From the NCBI GenBank assembly GCA_963921825.1, contig OY997588.1, positions 57,048,803 through 57,112,802 on the forward strand: DNA of 64,000 bases. The letters are read 5' to 3'. The notes below the pieces were generated by a model that worked only from the letters and a program-made list of their open reading frames with translations, was not told the DNA's origin and did not search any database. Below, in pieces: positions 20,889 through 31,270 of the stretch (position 1 is its first letter; each line of letters starts with the position of its first letter). This DNA comes from Erodium maritimum. Its lineage: Eukaryota; Streptophyta; Magnoliopsida; Geraniales; Geraniaceae. Both the position numbers and the translations under genes were made by a program.

Positions 20889-22360
20889 ATGTCTGATGAT
20901 GATCAGAATCAACCGCCGAGCCCACCGAAGCAACGACAATTCACGCTGCCAAACCTCAATATGGAGGAGGAGCCGACACCAATTTACTAGAAAGCTACCA
21001 ACAGTATTTGCAAACAGGTTTCACCCAAACCGGTTGTTGGCCCTGTAATGCTTTCAACCAATACATACAAAACCGGTTGGAACCAAGGTACTTTACTTAA
21101 TTAATTTTGATTACAAATTCATTTAATTTCATGAATTAAATTTTTAATTATGTATGTTAAAATGTAATTAAATGTTTAATTAATTTTTTATTATGTATTT
21201 AAATTTTAATTACATTTTTAATTATATATGTTAAACTTTAATTAATTTTTAATTATGTATGTTAAATTTTAATTAAATTTTTCATTTCAACCTAGGTCTA
21301 ATGGGACCACTGCCCAATCAAATGGGACAACCGCCCAATCAAATGGGACAACCATCCCTCCTTTTCACACACCTATTCCGACCACCAATGTTCAACCCTT
21401 ACGGTCTTGCGGGAAACTATTTATCCCAACAACAACATGTTGGCGGCAGCACCGGAACCCGCTTGTCGTCTACTTCATCATCTGTTAGACCGAGCACCAG
21501 GGCGGTCCTAGACAGACGAACTAAGTGGCCCCCTCCGGTGGACATGCTCCTGATAGCTATCTGGCAATGCACAACAAAAGACACCATCAAGGGGACCTCC
21601 CAAGATAGGAACACGTTCTGATCTACTATGACCAGAAGATTCGTCAAAGCTGGGAGATTATACGCCCAAGACTGGTCAGTGTAAGCCGTTAAGAGCCATT
21701 TTAACAAAAGTGCGCCAAAAGTGAGGCGGTATATCATACTGATGAGGAATGAGAAGGCCGAAAATCATAGAGGTTGGAAGAAGAAAGGTACAGGGAGCGG
21801 GTCATGGAACTCTATTGAATCCACACCGTAGGTAGACACGAGCCGAAGATTTTCAAGCTCCACCATTGGATCGAGCCGTTGGAAAACGATGAGAAATTCT
21901 GGGCAGAGGAAGGCGTTGTCAGGGCTGTACGACGACGTTAGAACAAGTCCGACAGCGATGAAAATGTTACACATCTTAGTGCTGACGACCAACCATTCGA
22001 AGGCCCAAGTTCCCCAATTGGCAGTGGTTCCCCAGTTGACCCAAGTTTCCCAATTGGCAGGAGTTCCCCAATTGCCACTCCGCGTGAACAATAACGCCCA
22101 ATTGGCAACAAGGCCGCGACGAGGAAGGGGAAGGCTCTCTCAGATAAAGCAACGACCATCGCCCAAATAGACAGTGCAAGGTGCGAGAAGGCGAAGCTTA
22201 CCGTTACTCTAGATGCCAATATTTGCAGGAAATTAAAGATATGCAGGCCGTGGACGTGGATGAATTGACCGAGGAACAATAGGTGAATCACGCGAAAATG
22301 TTGTATGTATATTGTGCACAAGTTGAGAAGCTTCGGAGACAAATTGACGCTATTATTAAA
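20889..22360 (+). pseudogene. Harbinger ORF1, degenerate
   Basis: The start codon at 20889 opens MSDDDQNQPPSPPKQRQFTL and stops at 20988. After about 300 AT-rich bases (possibly an intron), coding resumes at 21301 with the repeated NQMGQP motif, then GLAGNYLSQQQ and the SANT-like TKWPPPVDMLLIAIWQ. Later frames show fragments of the conserved C-terminal NAM-associated-like region, including KGKALSDKATTIAQIDSA-type residues near 22120-22170. Stops and frame changes are frequent (for example 21619 and 21680), so it cannot make the full DNA-binding partner protein. Confidence 0.75.
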
Positions 22361-23290
22361 TAATTTTATGTATTTTATTTAGTATTATTATTAATGAATG
22401 TATTATTGTAGTGTTTGAGGATTAATGAAATTTCAAGTTTATTAATTAGTTTTGAATTTTTGTTAATTTATTTATTCACTAATTTTATTTATTTTATTTC
22501 AACTTTATTTAGTATTTTGTTAATTAAGTATGAATTTATAAAATTCAGCAAAAGTATAATTAATTATCCAGCCAGCATTTCTGGAAAGCATGATCCCCAT
22601 ACCTGCTCCTCTTGATGTGGGACTAACGACCAACCATTTGAAGGCCCAAGTTCCCCAATTGGCAGGAGTTCCCCAATCGACCAAAGTTCCCCAATTGGCA
22701 GGAGTTTCCCAATTGCCACTCTGTGTGAACAACAGCGCCCAATTTGCAACAAGGCCACAAATAGGAAGGGGAAGGCTCTCTCAGATAACGCAGTGGCCAT
22801 CGCCCAAATAGACAGTGCAAGCTGCAAGAAGGCGAACCTTACCGCCACTATAGACGCCAAAATCGATAAATATATGCAGAAAATTAAAAAGATGCAGGAC
22901 GTGGACGTGGATGAATTGACCGAGGAACAATAGGTGAATCACGCAAAAATGTTGTTTGTATATTTCGCACAAGTTGAGAATCTTCATAGACAAATTGACG
23001 TTATTATTAAATAACTTTATGTATTTTATTTAGTATTATTATTATTAATGAATGTAGTATTGTAATGTTTTTGGATTAATGAAATTTCATGTTTATTAAT
23101 TAGTTTTCTATTTTTGTTAATTTATTTATTTATTAAATAATTTTATATATTTTATTTCAATTTTATTTAGTATTTTGTTAATTAAGTATAATGTAACAAA
23201 TTCAGAAAAAGTATAATTGTTATCCAGCCAACATTTCTGCAAAGCATGATCCTCATACATGCTCCTCTTGATGTGAGACACTCTCAATTT
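21970..23290 (+). repeat. Direct duplication of ORF1 3' end and 3' UTR
   Basis: Block A (about 21976-22620) and block B (about 22620-23282) align along their length. Both contain gaccaaccatt.gaaggccc, several ccccaattggcaggagttcc units, gacgtggatgaattgaccg, ttattaattagtttt and the end ctcctcttgatgtg. The units abut near 22620. Within each, caattggcag-like words form a further short tandem array. Confidence 0.9.
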
Positions 23291-23530
23291 TAGAGGGGCA
23301 TGAGCACAATCCATCCATCTAAAATTCAGTGTCTCACATCAAGAGGAGCAGGTATGGGGATCATGTTTTGCAGAAATGTTGGATGGATAATTAATTATAT
23401 TTTTGCTGAATTTGTTAAATCCATACTTAATTAACAAAATACTAAATTAAATATATAAAATTAGTTAATAAATTAAATACAAAACTAATTAATAAACTTT
23501 AAATTTCATTAATCCCCTAACATTACAATG
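23100..23530. repeat. Large inverted repeat between convergent ORFs
   Basis: About 23085-23282 (plus) and about 23330-23530 (minus) are inverted copies sharing gctcctcttgatgtgagacac, the AT-rich tract with ttgttaattaagtat, and ttaattagtttt. The centre, about 23283-23330, includes tctcaattttagaggggc and its partial complement. The two arms are the 3' UTRs of ORF1 and of the transposase, so transcripts reading through could form a long hairpin. Confidence 0.88.
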
Positions 23531-23539
23531 CTTTCAGTA

Positions 23540-24913
23540 CATCAAATTTATTAAAGGAATCATCTCAGTCGTCTAAATCTGAGTCTTTGTCTGAGCCACG
23601 GTAATTCACTCCAAACCGACTCCATATGTGCTCAATAAGGTCATGATGACGCTGATTCGAGCACGCAACTCAACTTGGTAAGGCAAGGGCCTTCCTTGAT
23701 GCCATTGTTGAGGTGGTGCCAAATCTGGTATTTCCGGAGGGGTCTCGAAATAAAATTCGTCATCCCCTGCTTCGTAGTGGTCGCGTTCATCCTCCACAAT
23801 CATACTGTGTAGAATGATACAAGCATGCATCATGTCAGCCAAAGTCGTCTTCTTCTAGACATGAGCAGGCCTTGAGATTATGTGTCACCATGCTTGGAGG
23901 ACTCCAAAAGCTCGTTCAATATCTTTCCGAGCACCTTCTTGACCTTTGGCAAACAACTTTTGTTTGCGAGTCTGGGGATGACGAATCGACTTCACGAACC
24001 GACTCCATGTGGGGTAAATGCCGTCAACTAAATAATACGGACGATTGTAGCGACGCCCGTTGAGCTCGTAATGCACGTCCAAGTCACGACCATGAAAAGC
24101 GTCGTTGAATAAGTGGCCGGTGTGGAGGACATTAATGTCGTTGTTCGAGCCAGCCATCCCGAAATACGCATGACAAATCCACGTATCACGGGGACGCAAC
24201 CGCTTAAAGCATAATGGTTGAATTATCGTGATCTCCACGTTCGTGTGCTCCTTGCGATGCGACTGGGCAATTCTTCCACTCTCAATGCATGCAGTCAAGA
24301 CTGCCAATCATACCGGGGAACCCTCGGTTGTGCCCCGAATCGAGTAATCGCTGCATGTCAGCCTCATTCGGCTTCCGCAGGTATTCCTTCATGAAAACCT
24401 CAATAACGGTTGTACAGAAAAGTCTAACACATTTGAGTATAGTACTTACCCCCATACGTAATGTGACGTCCAATGAATCGGCGGAGCACCCATACGCTAG
24501 CATTTGTATCGCGGCGGTGCATTTCTGGTGCGTTGATAACCCCAATCGTCTCGCACCGTCCCGCTTCTGAACAAAGTAATTGTCATGAACCGCTACATCT
24601 TCTATAACCCGTATAAATAATGCTCTGGACATGCGAATCGACGCCTGAACAGTTCGGGCCCATAGGTCGGGTTCTCGAAAAAATAATCCTCCATCAGTTG
24701 TTTGTGGCATTTGGCACGACTTCTGTCAATCTCTCGTCGGGAACCTTCCCCTCTTTCGATCCTTTGCCTCCATGACTCGATTTAGGGCATTGCTCTCTAT
24801 ATCATTCTGTCGGTCCTCCGTCGGAGTCCTTCCTCCCAAGCACGGAGTTCGGTTGCATGCTGGCGTGCTTCGGCTCCGAGCTCCTCCATCATTTGAGTCT
24901 CATCATCGGACAT
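23540..24913 (-). pseudogene. PIF/Harbinger DDE transposase, broken
   Basis: Harbinger transposases (DDE_Tnp_4 superfamily) cut and paste TIR elements. Minus-strand coding starts at the ATG at 24913 (MSDDETQMMEELGAEARQHA), meets stops near 24800, then runs open from 24710 through MSRALFIRVIEDVAVHDNYF and DGARRLGLSTHQKCTAAIQM to PGMIGSLDCMH with the first catalytic Asp (near 24295). After a frameshift there it continues 24307-23885 with AGSNNDINVLHTG (second Asp) and GARKDIERAFGVLQAWW (catalytic Glu, near 23910). A TAG after ISRPAHV precedes the last part, 23842-23606 (ADMMHACIILHSMIVEDERD). All three catalytic residues survive, but the frameshift and stops rule out an active product. It converges on ORF1. 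Confidence 0.92.
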
Positions 24914-25317
24914 ATCTTATCACAAAAAATATGATAATTGGAGAGAAAATGTTGTAAGAATTTTGGAGAAAGGTGTTGTAGATTGTATGAAATAGGGTAA
25001 GGGGTATTTATAGGTGGGGGAGAAATATTTTCGTATTAATTTTTGATTAAAATAACAGTTGAACCGACCGTTGCAAAAGCAACGGTCATCTTTTTCGCCG
25101 GACACGACACGTGTTAGCAGGGGAGCAGCCAGGCGCGAGGCTAGATGCAGCATTCTGCCTCGTAGTCCAGACCCACAGCCTTTCGAGGCACGGGTTCGTG
25201 CCCCGTGCTCCGTGCAACGAACACCCTACATCACCCGAACCTCGGACCCCGCACCCCATGCCCCGTGCTTTGTGCCTCCTACCCCGCCCCTTTGCCCCTT
25301 CAATGTGTATGCTATTA

Positions 25318-25764
25318 GATCCTGACACAAACCCACTGAAACAAGCGGCTGCTTAATGGGGTCATGATTTACCTTTCTTGTACAACTTAATCAGGACTGA
25401 CAAAACTGGTAGTAGGTAAAGGAGTTCAGAGTCAACCTCCGATTAATCTAAGTGTTAAGGTCAGATTTCCTGACGGTACAAAAATTAAAAACGAATACAA
25501 CTGAAATGGCTTGAATTCATAAATCCCATTCCAATGCATGTCAGATTACAAAATACTACCCTCTTAATTCCGTTCCAAAAAAAAAACAATATTCATAGCC
25601 CATCACTTAGTGTCCGACAATAGCAGGGTAGTGGCCAAGCTCAATAGCAGGGAAGAAGAATCATTACAGAAAGCCTTGTCGTAAAATTCTTGGTTAGCTT
25701 GAAATGACCCTGTCTTCTTCTTGCCTTCTTCTTCAGCTACATGACATTAACAATCACGAAGGCA
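25318..25764. other. Spacer and probable 3' UTR of the BMT5-like gene
   Basis: About 450 bp between the Harbinger right end and the stop codon of the minus-strand gene. I see no second gene. The part nearest 25764 is expected to be 3' UTR on the minus strand. Confidence 0.5.
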
Positions 25765-27656
25765 TCAACACCCGATGAAGCAAACAGATGTTCGGGAAGG
25801 AGCTTCTGAAGTTCGATAAGATATACTGTCCCATAAGGAAAGCGTTGTATTGCGCATGCTTGCATGGAGATCCAATGAGGCAGAGAGATGCTGCATTCGG
25901 GAAGGCGCTTCTTGAGGTTGGTAAGATACCATGTCCCTTAAGGAAAGGGGTATGTTGTACATGCTTGCACGGGGACCCGATGAAGCAGAGAGATGTGGCA
26001 TCCGGGAAGGAGCTTCTTGAGGTTGGTAAGATCTTCCGTCCCTCAGATAAAGGGGCATTCTTGCATCAAAACCCGATGATGCAGACAGATCTTGCATACG
26101 AAAAGGGGCTTCTTTGACTTCTTGAGATCTTCCATCCCCTAAGTAAAGGGAGGAGCTGTAACTTGTAGAAAAGCGTCTATAATCCCTCGATGGATATCCA
26201 CAGATAGGCCTTTGTTGCACTAGAGATGGAACTTCATAAGGTTGCTCAAATCTTCGAGATGGAACCTGAAGATGTTGGTGTGAAAGATATCTACTGGAAT
26301 CGCCCCAAGGCCTCTGTTCCATTGGATATGAAACTTGATGAGATTGCTCAAATCTTCTATCCTCTGAATAAACACCCCTTTCATACCCTCGAGATGGAAC
26401 CTGAAGATGTTGGTGCAATGGATATCTACTGAAATCGCCCCAAGGCATCTGTTGCATTCCATATGAAACTTGATGAGGTCGCTCAAAACTATCATCCTTT
26501 GAATAAACAGGCATTGGAGTTGAGAGATGAGGCAGTGGTAGATGAGATACACCGTCCCTCGAGCATATATGTGGTCTCACCTTAGACTTAGCGACCGAGT
26601 GAGAGAATATGAATTTGAAGGTGCTACACTTACCCAAGTGAAAGGGTTCATTACATCTTGAACCATCCCCTCTCTTATTGCTATAACCAGGGTAGTCTTC
26701 TTTCTTGAAGGGGACGCATTGGATCAGCGCTAAAGAGTTTTCGGAGGCAAGTTCCTCGAGGTTCCACCAGCAGAACGGAGGTTTAGTTTTGTGATTCACA
26801 TGAACTTCACCATATTGCTTGAGCATGCCTTTAGCATTAGCAAAGAAGGAACTCACAAGTTTCCTATGCTTACTGCAAAACAAATACAAACACGTTATAA
26901 ATAACAGCATCACACACATATTCATCAACAAGAATCGTAGTTTTGGAAGCCTACTTGATCAGACTGGCATCGTGTTCCCTCCCGCGGAAGCCTGCATGAG
27001 GAAAGCTGAAGATAATCCGATCGAACTTACGCATTTTCAAATCAGTATGAAGCTTCATTTTTGTTGCATCTACTCCATGTAGAAGTGATGCCCCAAGCTT
27101 CTCAAGCTGTTGCAAGTTTGACTCTGCCTTGTTGTACTTGCTGATCACCTCAACTGGTTAAGCAAATTGTTCATTTTAGGTCAAAGTAGTGACATTGCAA
27201 CAAGCAACATCAAAAGATTGAGAGTATAAAGATGACATTTATAACAAGATAGAAACTTGATCAGATCTCAATCTCACTTGTCTTATTTCAAACCCTAACT
27301 TCCACAATATTGTTCAGAGAAGATGAACAGAGAGGGCACAACATCAAACCTAGTGTATCCATCGAAAATGAAGAGGGGTTTCTTAAAAAAATGAAAACTT
27401 GGCCAGAAATACAGAGAAGAAGATAGAGTAGGAGAGGAAGAAAAGCACCATAAGAGTCGAGAGACGAAGCAACAATGTTGGAAGCAGAGCCAAAAGACAG
27501 AGCCAGACTCAGAGAAAACGAGAAATCTCCGTCGCCCACCAAAAGTATTTGATGCTTCGACGAGTAGTGATTCACCCATTTCTCCTCCTCTTCTTCTTCT
27601 TCTTCAACATACACTTCCTTCTTCGCATTTTCGTTACTGGTCACACTCACACTCAT
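25765..27656 (-). CDS. BMT5-like (DUF2431) Rossmann methyltransferase-family protein
   Basis: Three exons: 27449-27656, 26955-27153 and 25765-26872, spliced at GT-AG sites (tatg|gtgctt...aaccag|tt and tcaa|gtaggc...tttgcag|ta), giving 1515 nt, 504 codons plus stop. Residues about 28-48 (VNHYSSKHQILLVGDGDFSF) hold the SAM-binding-type VGDGDFS loop typical of DUF2431; downstream come LHGVDATKMK, FDRIIFSFPHAGF, GEVHVNHKTKPPF, WNLEELA and YSNKRGDGSRCNEPFHLGKC, all conserved in the plant family. The relation to yeast Bmt5, a 25S rRNA uridine-N3 methyltransferase, is by family; substrate here is inferred. A Glu run (residues 18-25) comes from a CTT repeat. Beyond about residue 220 the protein is a low-complexity, internally repeated tail. 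The gene looks intact. The internal Met at 26931 is an artefact of reading intron 2. Confidence 0.88.
25788..26560 (-). repeat. Internal repeats in the tail of the BMT5-like protein
   Basis: Two families of imperfect repeats. About 26480-26200 repeats a unit with FEQSHQVSYPMEQRPWGDSS and SHQHLQVPSR (two to three copies). About 26130-25790 repeats a unit with SLRD/LYLRDG, SYQPQEAPSRM and HLSAS (four to five copies). Units are about 35-45 codons and remain in frame. Confidence 0.85.
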
Positions 27657-28296
27657 TTTCGTTAATGATTCAAATCATAGCGCTTTGAGTTGTTATAACG
27701 CATTCACGAACCCGGAAATGCCATCCGGGATTGGTTTAATTACGGTGTGCCACTGTTGAATGGGACATGATTCGACGCAGAGGGAAAGGTTACTTCGGTA
27801 AAAAAAACACACTTGAAGGATCACTTTTCAAAAATAAACAAAAAATGGTTATATTTGATTTCCCGTTGAAAGATGTGTTTATGATCGAGTATCACGAAAA
27901 GTGATTTTTGTGAATGACTATAGGAGTCTATAACTGATCAATACATGACCCTCTACCTTCTACGTAGGTCCCACTTCTTGAGAGGAAACACGTCTCACTT
28001 AATTATCAATATCTTTTATTTTAAAAGACAAAATATATCTATGAAATAAAAATGAAAGTTGAATCACTATTTATTCCCTCTTTTTCTCCTACCAATCCTC
28101 TCTTGTTTCTACAAATACACTATCTCCCACCAATCATTACTTGTTTGTCCCTCTTTCACAATATAATGTTGATTTTCGAAATGCTAGCAATAAAATTATA
28201 AATGCTTCGTTTCAAAATTATATTCATTGCATTCCAAAACTAAAGAGGCAGAAACCAACGGTCAAGATCTCATTCCATTGAACCCTTGAATAACAA
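27657..28296. other. 5' flank of the BMT5-like gene and spacer
   Basis: Nearest 27657 is the presumed 5' leader and promoter of the minus-strand gene. No clear TATA box stands out. The rest is AT-rich without recognisable genes or TIRs. Confidence 0.4.
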
Positions 28297-28413
28297 TTTT
28301 TTTTTTGAAACGATGTCGTATAAGCATTTTATTTGAATTGTCGAAGTATACATAGGAGGGCATCTGGTGTGAAGAACCCGGACCACGATAAGCCATGCAC
28401 AGAACAGGCCTCC

Positions 28414-31270
28414 TATCACGCCTCAAATCCGGTATTGACCGGACCCGAGACGTGACTTAGTGAATTTCGATTAATAGCAGTTTAAAACAGTAATATCTGA
28501 ATAAGATAAATGAAATAGTTCAACAGAAATTCAAATCTTGAGTCCTACGCTCGATCAAATACATAAGTTCGAAATAAACGGTACGTCTCTACGAGAACAT
28601 AAAATAAATCTAAGTCCGGACCCTCGCTAGCCCCATGCTCCGCGATGTCCTCTACTCCAAGTCAAAGTCACTACCTGTAGAAAACACGGTAAGGGGTGAG
28701 CTTGACGCTCAGTAAGGAAAACCATAAAAACCTCTTTATAACGAAATCACCAAAAGGCAATTCCATAATTTAAAATATAATAAAAGGGGTTCGATACATG
28801 ATCCGACACTTAAGCCAATTATACGTCAACACTCCTCTCCAAACTCTGACACTCAAAGTCCGACTATACCAACAACGACTCTGCACTAACGCCTACCCTG
28901 AGGTCATACCAAGGAACAACCAACACTCAATTTCTACAGCACAAAGTCAACGGCACTCACAGGCACAATCACAAACAATCAAAGCAAGGCATTCTCAAAC
29001 ACACACTCATAACCAATGCACGGTCTCGGGAGCAACCCGCTCGGCCCGGCGTAGCGGCACGCAACTTTCCCCTAACACACAGTTAGGAGGGGCGGTCGAC
29101 CCCATCGCGGCACACAGCGTTTTACCGATCGACGAAAGGCAGGGAAATCGCCTCTTCGTGGCTTGGAACCTCGCGGCACACAACACAGCGTTTTACCGAG
29201 TGCTAGTCGGAAGGTAAGGAAACCACCTCTTCGCAGGACATAGCATTTTACCGACTCACGGTCGGAAGGTAGGGAAACCACCTTTATCGTGTAATCACAG
29301 TACACACAAGTCTCACACTTTACCAATCGTGCGCCGGAAGGTACGACTCACCTTACGGAAGTACTTCTCTCACACTTTACCGGCCGCGCATCGGAAGGTA
29401 CAACACAGCTCTCGGGCACAACTCAAACAAGTATCACCCAAGAAATCACAAACACAATCACAGCCAAAAACATGTTTCAACAACTTACACAGCCATCAGG
29501 CACTTACCAGTTCTTACCAACACCACTCTCAATGTGGTCACCCCACCGGCTTAACCGGTATTTGTCCCCAACATTCCCAAATCAACAGATCATATAAACA
29601 GGAGTAAGTCACTCAATCACAACATGCATCATCAAATTCAACTCTACTCATTTTCATATTCGTTATTTATTAACCGTTCAAGCATCATAGAGTACACAAG
29701 CAGATACATCCAGCAAGCAATCCTACGGGCGCGACATGGCCCGATTCTACCAGCACGGCAATTTCCCAAGACAGAATCGTAAATGTTCACAGTTTAATAC
29801 ATCTACGCTAGTTATTCACATCCTATATGCATACTAGTTCTTATCCGGTTATTAGGTTTCCCTATATGCATTCTAGTACTTCTGTAATAAAGCGGGGTTT
29901 CGAGGAAATCCCTACCTCTAGAAGAACCAACAGCTGCGTCTCCTAGCTGCTGACGTCTTGGCCAACTCCGGTCTTCTCCGTGCTCGGGGTAAAGGCCTGG
30001 TTTTAACACAAAAGGGACGGTCATCAGTCCCGGTACAATGTGTAACGGTCCTCAAAATTATTAACAGGTAAGTCCTCTAAGTTATCAGATTAAGTCCAGC
30101 AGTTTGTCCAAACGTCCGTTACGTTGTCCGATAAGTCCAGGTATTTATCTGATTTTAAGTCAAATATTTAATTAATTATTTAATTAATCTAGGCTGACCC
30201 GGATCCGACCCGAGTCCGAGATCCGGACCCGAATCCGACCCGTCCAAGTCATCAGACCCGGCCGTGACCCGAGTCCGACCCAAACCCAGACCCAACCCGA
30301 GTCCGGACCCGAACTTAGATCCGGTCCAGGCCCAAGACCCAAACCAGATCCAGGCCCGAGGCCCAAATCCGATCCAAGTCCAGGTTCTGGCCCGAACCTT
30401 GTCCAAGGCCCAACTCCGAGGCCCGAGTCCGTTTCTGGCCCGAGCCCAAGCTCGCTTAGGTCTGATGAGGCGTCTAGGGTTCCGGTATGATTCCGTCTAC
30501 GGCGGCGCTCGAGGGCGATTCTCGACGGCGTTTGAGACGTCAGGAGCTCGGAAGAGGCGGGGGAAGGTCGTCAGGGTCGAGCTCGAGCTCCTCCGCTCCA
30601 GATCTGACGCCGTGGGTGCTTCGCCGGTGTTAAATCGCCAGATCTGGAGCTCGAAGCTCCGGCGAGCCTCGTCTCATAGAGACCGCCCAAATCGAGCCCG
30701 TTCTCGCTCGTTTTCCAGGGAAGGAGAGGCGTGGGAGGTGAGATGAGGTCGGGAAATGACTCACCGTTGATGATTTCGTCCGTTGACGGCACGGTGGGGC
30801 GTGGGATGAATCGGCATTGTTGGGTCGTTGCGAATCGAGGGAGAAGAAGAAGAAAGAGAGAGAGGTTCTGGGTTCTGATGTGCGAGGGAGGGATGTGGGT
30901 GGAAGCAGAAGAGAGAAGAAGGAGAAGAATGAGGTCGGAGTGTGGTCGGCGTTGTTTGGTTTGAGAGAGGGGCGGTGGGGTTCGAGAGAGCGAAGACGAG
31001 GAAGAAGACGGCTTCGGGAATCGTGCGGTGAAATGACGACGTGAAACGTCGTTTTAGGTTTTTGTTCGCGAACCCTTGGGCCGGTCTCGTGGGCTCGAGC
31101 GAGTTGAAGCTTGGGCCTGTTCTGGCTCGGCCCAAGCCCAAGCCTGGGTTGGCCCAAAACTGAACCTGCTCCTTTTTTTTATTTCCTTTCTCCTTTTTTT
31201 TTGAAATTGATCCAAAATTTACTCGCTTCCCAACCTCGACGTTCCCACAATTAAAATCCCGGTCTTTACA
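28414..31270 (-). mobile_element. 2.86 kb solo LTR inserted in the LINE 3' UTR
   Basis: Perfect 5-bp duplications cctcc at 28409-28413 and 31271-31275 flank it. On the minus strand it starts tgtaaagaccggg and ends gaggcgtgata, so the usual terminal CA is TA. It has the same architecture as the LTR at 10763-14031 (terminal g.ggcgtga.a; an agctcacccctta...ctacaggta block at about 28672-28700), indicating a related family. Tandem cttttaccgactcacggtcgg-like units lie at 29110-29400 and GC-rich cccgagtccgaccc repeats at 30190-30440. There is no pol sequence. Confidence 0.87.
30190..30445 (-). repeat. GC-rich degenerate repeats in the solo LTR
   Basis: Short imperfect units of the type gacccgagtccg and aggcccaa are repeated over about 250 bp. 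They give spurious Pro/Arg- or Gly/Leu-rich ORFs on both strands and are better read as noncoding LTR sequence. Confidence 0.7.

Larger units (their letters stand above)
20424..25314. mobile_element. 4.9 kb PIF/Harbinger element
   Basis: TTA duplications at 20421-20423 and 25315-25317 flank inverted ends GAGCATACACATCGATG and, reversed, TAGCATACACATTGAAG. Both ends continue into GC-rich DNA with a shared ggggcggggg...gaggttcg-type pattern. Inside, a plus-strand ORF1 and a minus-strand DDE transposase converge, as in plant PIF/Harbinger elements. Both genes are broken, and the middle contains a direct duplication and an inverted 3' UTR. Confidence 0.85.

Noticed and set aside
26226-26432. Plus-strand ORFs at 25788-26117 and 26226-26432
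   Set aside because: Antisense to the BMT5-like exon 3; they echo its repeats.
25765-26931. Single-exon 388-residue reading of the BMT5-like gene
   Set aside because: The first 20 residues come from intron 2; splicing to upstream exons gives the conserved family sequence and a consistent frame.
28361-28375. LTR border at the tgtgaagaaccc sequence
   Set aside because: It gives no matching target duplication; placing the border at 28414 gives perfect cctcc repeats on both sides.
28798-29217. 139-codon ORF with a His/Gln/Ser-rich sequence
   Set aside because: Part of the same solo LTR; no domain and low-complexity repeats.
30264-30746. 160-codon Pro/Arg-rich ORF and its antisense partners at 30176-31157
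   Set aside because: Lies wholly within the solo LTR with GC-rich short repeats; both strands are open for compositional reasons.
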